A DNA stretch of 64,000 nt from CALJDF01 sp038121105 (GTDB lineage Bacteria > Pseudomonadota > Alphaproteobacteria > SHVP01): contig JAYONB010000013.1 in the NCBI GenBank assembly GCA_038121105.1, positions 1 to 64,000 on the forward strand, read 5' to 3'. The notes beneath the pieces are model-generated. The model searched no databases. It was not told the DNA's origin and saw only the letters and a list, made by a program, of their open reading frames with translations. Positions 61,111 through 64,000 of the stretch are shown here, in pieces. Both the position numbers and the translations under genes were made by a program. Position 1 is the first letter of the stretch; every line of letters begins with the position of its first letter.

Positions 61111-62075
61111 TGTGCGGCGACCCCTGAAAACCCGATGAATTGCGACCAAACATACAACACGTAGGCACCCGTAAAGACCGTTCCCACGATTCGACCGAAG
61201 CGCAGGTGCCAGAAAACGAAGGGCGCAAGAAGGACGACGGCCCCTGACATAAGCAGGAAGTCGAAATGCAATATGCGTTCCGGCACCGGAATCGGCGTGA
61301 CCAGCGCCGTCACACCGCCGACGCCGAGGAGGTTGAAGAGATTGCTCCCCAGGACGTTGCCGATCGCGACATCGCCGTGTTTCCGGATCAACGCGACAAA
61401 CGACGTCACCAGTTCGGGGAGTGACGTCCCGAACGCAACCAGTGTTAGGCCGATAACCGCTTCCGAGATACCGATGTCGCGCGCAATGTTGACGGCCCCC
61501 TCGACGAGCATCGTCGATCCGGCGAACAGGGCGATCAGACCGCCGACGATGGAGGCGCCAATTAGCAGCTTTTTTTGTGGTCCGGCTTCGAACTCTTCGA
61601 GCTCTTCGGCATAAAGACGCGCCGCGGCGGCATCGCGGCGTGCGAAATGATAGGCCGCGCCAAGGTAGGCCACCAACAGGGCGACCATGATCGCGCCTTC
61701 CCACCACCCGATGACTTGGTTCCACCCCAGGATGGTGACCAGGACGCCTGCCGCAAACAGCAGCGCGAGGTCGCGCCCGGCGGCTTTGCCGCCGGTTCCT
61801 AAGGGGGCGATGATCGCCGGTAAGCCGAGCACCAAGAGGATATTTGCGAGGTTGCTGCCAACGATGTTGCCGATGGCGAGCTCCGGCACCCCACGAAGCG
61901 CTGCGCCGACGCTCACGATCAATTCGGGCGAGGATGTACCAAATGCGACGACGGTGAGGGCGATGACTAGCGTCGAAATGCCAAGGCGATGCGCCAGCGC
62001 AACGGACCCGCGGACGAGAAAGTCCCCACCGAAAAAGAGCAGGAGAAGGCCACCCGCAAAGAGCAAAAAATCCAT
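61107..62075 (-). CDS. calcium/sodium antiporter (CaCA family, YrbG-like)
   Basis: 322 residues, about ten membrane helices in two inverted halves. Each half has the alpha-repeat: GTSSPELIVSVGAA...GNIVGSNLANILLVLG and GTSLPELVTSFVAL...GNVLGSNLFNLLGVGG, with both acidic Glu residues intact. The start overlaps nothing upstream; its 3' end overlaps the SDR gene by ATGA. Confidence 0.94.
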   Translation of the reverse strand: MDFLLFAGGLLLLFFGGDFLVRGSVALAHRLGISTLVIALTVVAFGTSSPELIVSVGAALRGVPELAIGNIVGSNLANILLVLGLPAIIAPLGTGGKAAGRDLALLFAAGVLVTILGWNQVIGWWEGAIMVALLVAYLGAAYHFARRDAAAARLYAEELEEFEAGPQKKLLIGASIVGGLIALFAGSTMLVEGAVNIARDIGISEAVIGLTLVAFGTSLPELVTSFVALIRKHGDVAIGNVLGSNLFNLLGVGGVTALVTPIPVPERILHFDFLLMSGAVVLLAPFVFWHLRFGRIVGTVFTGAYVLYVWSQFIGFSGVAAQ

Positions 62076-62251
62076 AGATCGGGCGTCCGACAGATAGGCC
62101 CCACCGGGGCGCATGGGCAAGCCGTGTAGCTATTAGCAGCTACGGCGCTGTCCCTCAATCTGGGGGCGAAGGGGCGGTCCTTTCAAGGACCAGGGCGCAG
62201 CGAACCGATCGGTTAACGACCATTGCGGGCACTCGTCAGCCCGGCGCAACG

Positions 62252-62686
62252 TCAGGCACGGGCCTGGCCGCAAAAAAAGGCGAGGAAGAGCGGTCCGACG
62301 GCAAGGCCAGCGAGCATCGCGCCGACGAAAACGACCGTTTCGGTATGGCCGTAAGCAAGTGCCGACAACGCTGGGCCAGGGCACAGCCCGACCAAACCCC
62401 AACCGACGCCGAAAACCGCTGCGCCGCCAATCAATTTGCGGTCAAGGTCCTGGCGGGTCGGTATCTCGAAACGGGAGGCGAGAACCGGTTTCGGTTGCCG
62501 CAAGATGACCCGAAACGCGACGAAGGTCACCGCGACGGCGCTGCCCATCACGAGGATAAGGCTGGGATCCCAGTCGCCGGCGACATCTAGGAATGCTTTG
62601 ACTTTAAGCGGATTGACCATTTCGGAAATGGCGAGCCCCAACCCGAAGATTGTGCCGGCACCCAGCGCGACAATATTGCGAATCAC
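62252..62686 (-). CDS. DUF6691/YeeE-YedE family membrane protein
   Basis: 144 residues, four membrane helices, GTG start two bases after the upstream YeeE stop. Conserved GVGWGLVGLCPGPALSALA carries the single Cys of the thiosulfate/persulfide-transport family (TsuA-like half). Acts with the preceding gene as the second half of a sulfur-compound channel. Confidence 0.85.
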   Translation of the reverse strand: MIRNIVALGAGTIFGLGLAISEMVNPLKVKAFLDVAGDWDPSLILVMGSAVAVTFVAFRVILRQPKPVLASRFEIPTRQDLDRKLIGGAAVFGVGWGLVGLCPGPALSALAYGHTETVVFVGAMLAGLAVGPLFLAFFCGQARA

Positions 62687-62688
62687 GA

Positions 62689-63111
62689 TCAGACCCCGAT
62701 GAGATGGCGAGAAACGAACACCGTCAGGCCGCCGACAGCTACAAAGGTGACGGTAGCGACGATCGAGCGTGGCGACAGGCGCGCGAGGCCGCACACACCG
62801 TGTCCCGACGTGCACCCCGCGCCAATGCGGGTGCCGATGCCGACCAACAACCCGCCGATCACAAGAACCGGCCAGCCGACGTCAAATGCCACGACCGGGC
62901 CACCGGTCAGGGCCAACCATCCGCCGGCGCCACCGATCAGGCCGACAATGAACAAGATGCGCCAGGCACCGTCGTCCTGCCGCGGCGGGACCAAGCCCGC
63001 CATAATCCCGCTAATGCCTGCCAATCGTCCGTTCATTGCCAGCAAAATGGCAGCCGAAAGCCCGATTAGCGCACCGCCGATGAGTGCCGAAATCGGCGTG
63101 AAGTTTTCCAT
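62689..63111 (-). CDS. YeeE/YedE family sulfur-compound transporter half
   Basis: 140 residues from the ATG at 63111 (GGGGAA eight bases upstream); an ATG 33 bases earlier is possible. Four membrane helices. Signature GAGCTSGHGVCGLARLSPRS with two conserved Cys that line the channel in TsuA-like thiosulfate transporters. Operon with the DUF6691 gene. Confidence 0.85.
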   Translation of the reverse strand: MENFTPISALIGGALIGLSAAILLAMNGRLAGISGIMAGLVPPRQDDGAWRILFIVGLIGGAGGWLALTGGPVVAFDVGWPVLVIGGLLVGIGTRIGAGCTSGHGVCGLARLSPRSIVATVTFVAVGGLTVFVSRHLIGV

Positions 63112-63168
63112 TGGTCGTTCCCCGCTTTTGTCGCCTGCATTCACTAGGTGGGTTAGCCGACAGATAAT

Positions 63169-63210
63169 ACAATTACATAAAGTGAAAATATTTAAAATAC
63201 AAAAAATTGT
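63169..63210. promoter_or_regulatory. AT-rich palindromic control region of the YeeE pair
   Basis: In otherwise GC-rich DNA, 40 bases are almost only A and T. ACAATT (63169-63174) and AATTGT (63205-63210) are mirror arms. Inside lies the perfect inverted repeat TATTT-A-AAATA (63189-63199). Similar AT-rich sites bind ArsR-type persulfide sensors (BigR) ahead of YeeE genes in other bacteria. Confidence 0.5.
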
Positions 63211-63267
63211 TGTTTTATTGGTTTGTCGTTATAAGGGCCGAGCCTTCCTTCTGATCCCCGAGGTTCC

Positions 63268-63873
63268 ATGCTCGAAAAACCCGCCGAGACCGCCGTTCCC
63301 CTTCACGACCTTCTTGCCAACCGGTGGAGCCCTCGGGCATTCACCGACCGCCCGGTTGAACCGGAGAAACTTTTGGCCGTGATGGAAGCGGGACGTTGGG
63401 CCGCGTCGAGCAACAACGGGCAACCCTGGGCGTTCATCGTGGCCAACAAAGGCAACCCGTCCGCCTTTAAGGCCATGCTGGACTGCCTGATGGACGGCAA
63501 TCAAAGTTGGGCGGTGTTGGCGCCCGTGCTCATTCTGGCCTTTGTCGAACCGATATGGCCGGGCCAGGATCGTGCCAACGTCACTGCGATGCATGATGTC
63601 GGGATGGCCACCGCGATGATGTCGGTCCAGGCCGAAGCGCTCGGCCTGCGTACCCACCACATGGGCGGTATCCACCGCGACAAGATTCGCGACGTCTACG
63701 CCGTCCCGCCGACGTTCGAGCCCGTCAGCGCGATCGCGGTCGGCTATCAGGGCGCCGAGGCGCTTTTGCCCGAGGAGAAAGACCGCGCGCGCGAGGCCAA
63801 CCCGCGGACGCGAAAACCGCTGGAAGAAATCGTTTTTGCCGACAAGTTCGGCACGCCCGCAAATTTGCGATAG
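63268..63873 (+). CDS. nitroreductase family protein
   Basis: 201 residues. FMN-binding opening NRWSPRAFTDRPVEPEKL, then GRWAASSNNGQPWAFIV and a C-terminal GYQGAEALLPE. Reduces nitro compounds or quinones with NAD(P)H. Divergent from the YeeE pair across the AT-rich region, which may serve both. Confidence 0.92.
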   Translation: MLEKPAETAVPLHDLLANRWSPRAFTDRPVEPEKLLAVMEAGRWAASSNNGQPWAFIVANKGNPSAFKAMLDCLMDGNQSWAVLAPVLILAFVEPIWPGQDRANVTAMHDVGMATAMMSVQAEALGLRTHHMGGIHRDKIRDVYAVPPTFEPVSAIAVGYQGAEALLPEEKDRAREANPRTRKPLEEIVFADKFGTPANLR

Positions 63874-63890
63874 GCGCTGGGTTCGTGGGG

Positions 63891-64000
63891 CTAGTTGGGC
63901 TCCAGAATGTATTCGGACACCCGCCCGACCTCGCGAAAACCTATTCTGCGATAGACGCCCTGACTCATCGAGGAGGCTTGCAGGACCCCGGTGGCCAAGC
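63891..64000 (-). CDS. GNAT acetyltransferase, C-terminal end only
   Basis: The last 35 or so codons before the stop at 63891-63893 read LATGVLQASSMSQGVYRRIG then FREVGRVSEYILEPN. The YRRIGFREVG element is the closing strand of GNAT enzymes. The start lies beyond the window. It converges on the nitroreductase gene. Confidence 0.75.
   Translation of the reverse strand, partial: LATGVLQASSMSQGVYRRIGFREVGRVSEYILEPN

Overview
The window is high-GC DNA from an alphaproteobacterium, probably Rhodospirillales-like. The evidence is gene content and order: trmL divergent from petABC, a ychF-pth-rplY-prs block, a uvrC-pgsA-molybdopterin block, folB beside a FolM-like SDR, and a MidA/PgeF/Lgt block. 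It holds one tRNA (Gln, TTG), no rRNA and no CRISPR. Coding is dense, with many ATGA/GTGA overlaps and many GTG starts.

Layout. 1-6150 is an accessory stretch with lower GC: a possible IS end at the left edge, an asparagine synthetase divergent from an inositol-monophosphatase-family enzyme, an IS3-family element whose transposase is broken by one missing base, and an orphan basic protein. 6155-11206 is a cell-surface polysaccharide/LPS block (epimerase, GmhA, WaaA, WecA-like), followed on the other strand by a NusG paralogue and a winged-helix regulator. Two identical inverted-repeat operators separate that regulator from a soluble hybrid histidine kinase. 13315-16969 holds tRNA-Gln, a DUF350 protein, a trypsin-like protease, a glutathionyl-hydroquinone reductase and two GNAT enzymes. 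16966-23749 is a MoxR/DUF58/DUF4159/VWA operon. 23785-29048 holds housekeeping genes (DUF1285, CoA NUDIX, CCA-adding enzyme, HemF, TrmL) and two tandem secreted paralogues. 29204-31783 is the cytochrome bc1 operon with a clear terminator.

31900-36539 is the most intriguing block: mtnP, apt and mtnA followed by a fused class II aldolase/short-chain dehydrogenase. It reads as a one-operon route from methylthioadenosine to DHAP plus an oxidised or reduced C2-thioether, replacing the usual MtnBCD steps, which are absent here. 36783-42714 runs leftward: amino-oxidase, dienelactone hydrolase, MaoC, YchF, Pth, bL25, Prs. 42825-44988 is a bicarbonate module: beta-carbonic anhydrase divergent from an SbtA-like transporter with a PII-like SbtB partner. 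45005-48530 is a leftward Lgt-MidA-PgeF-lipoprotein chain. 48684-51011 holds UbiK, YbjN, ProC and CsaA.

51014-54513 holds an EnvZ/OmpR-type pair and a MarR regulator divergent from a branched-chain aminotransferase, with an inverted repeat inside the aminotransferase promoter. 54563-59565 is uvrC-pgsA-mobB-moeA-moaD-moaE. 59936-64000 holds FolB, a FolM-like reductase, a Na/Ca exchanger, a YeeE/DUF6691 sulfur-transport pair behind an AT-rich control region, a nitroreductase, and the end of a GNAT gene cut by the window edge. All functional calls come from reading motifs; no database search was run.
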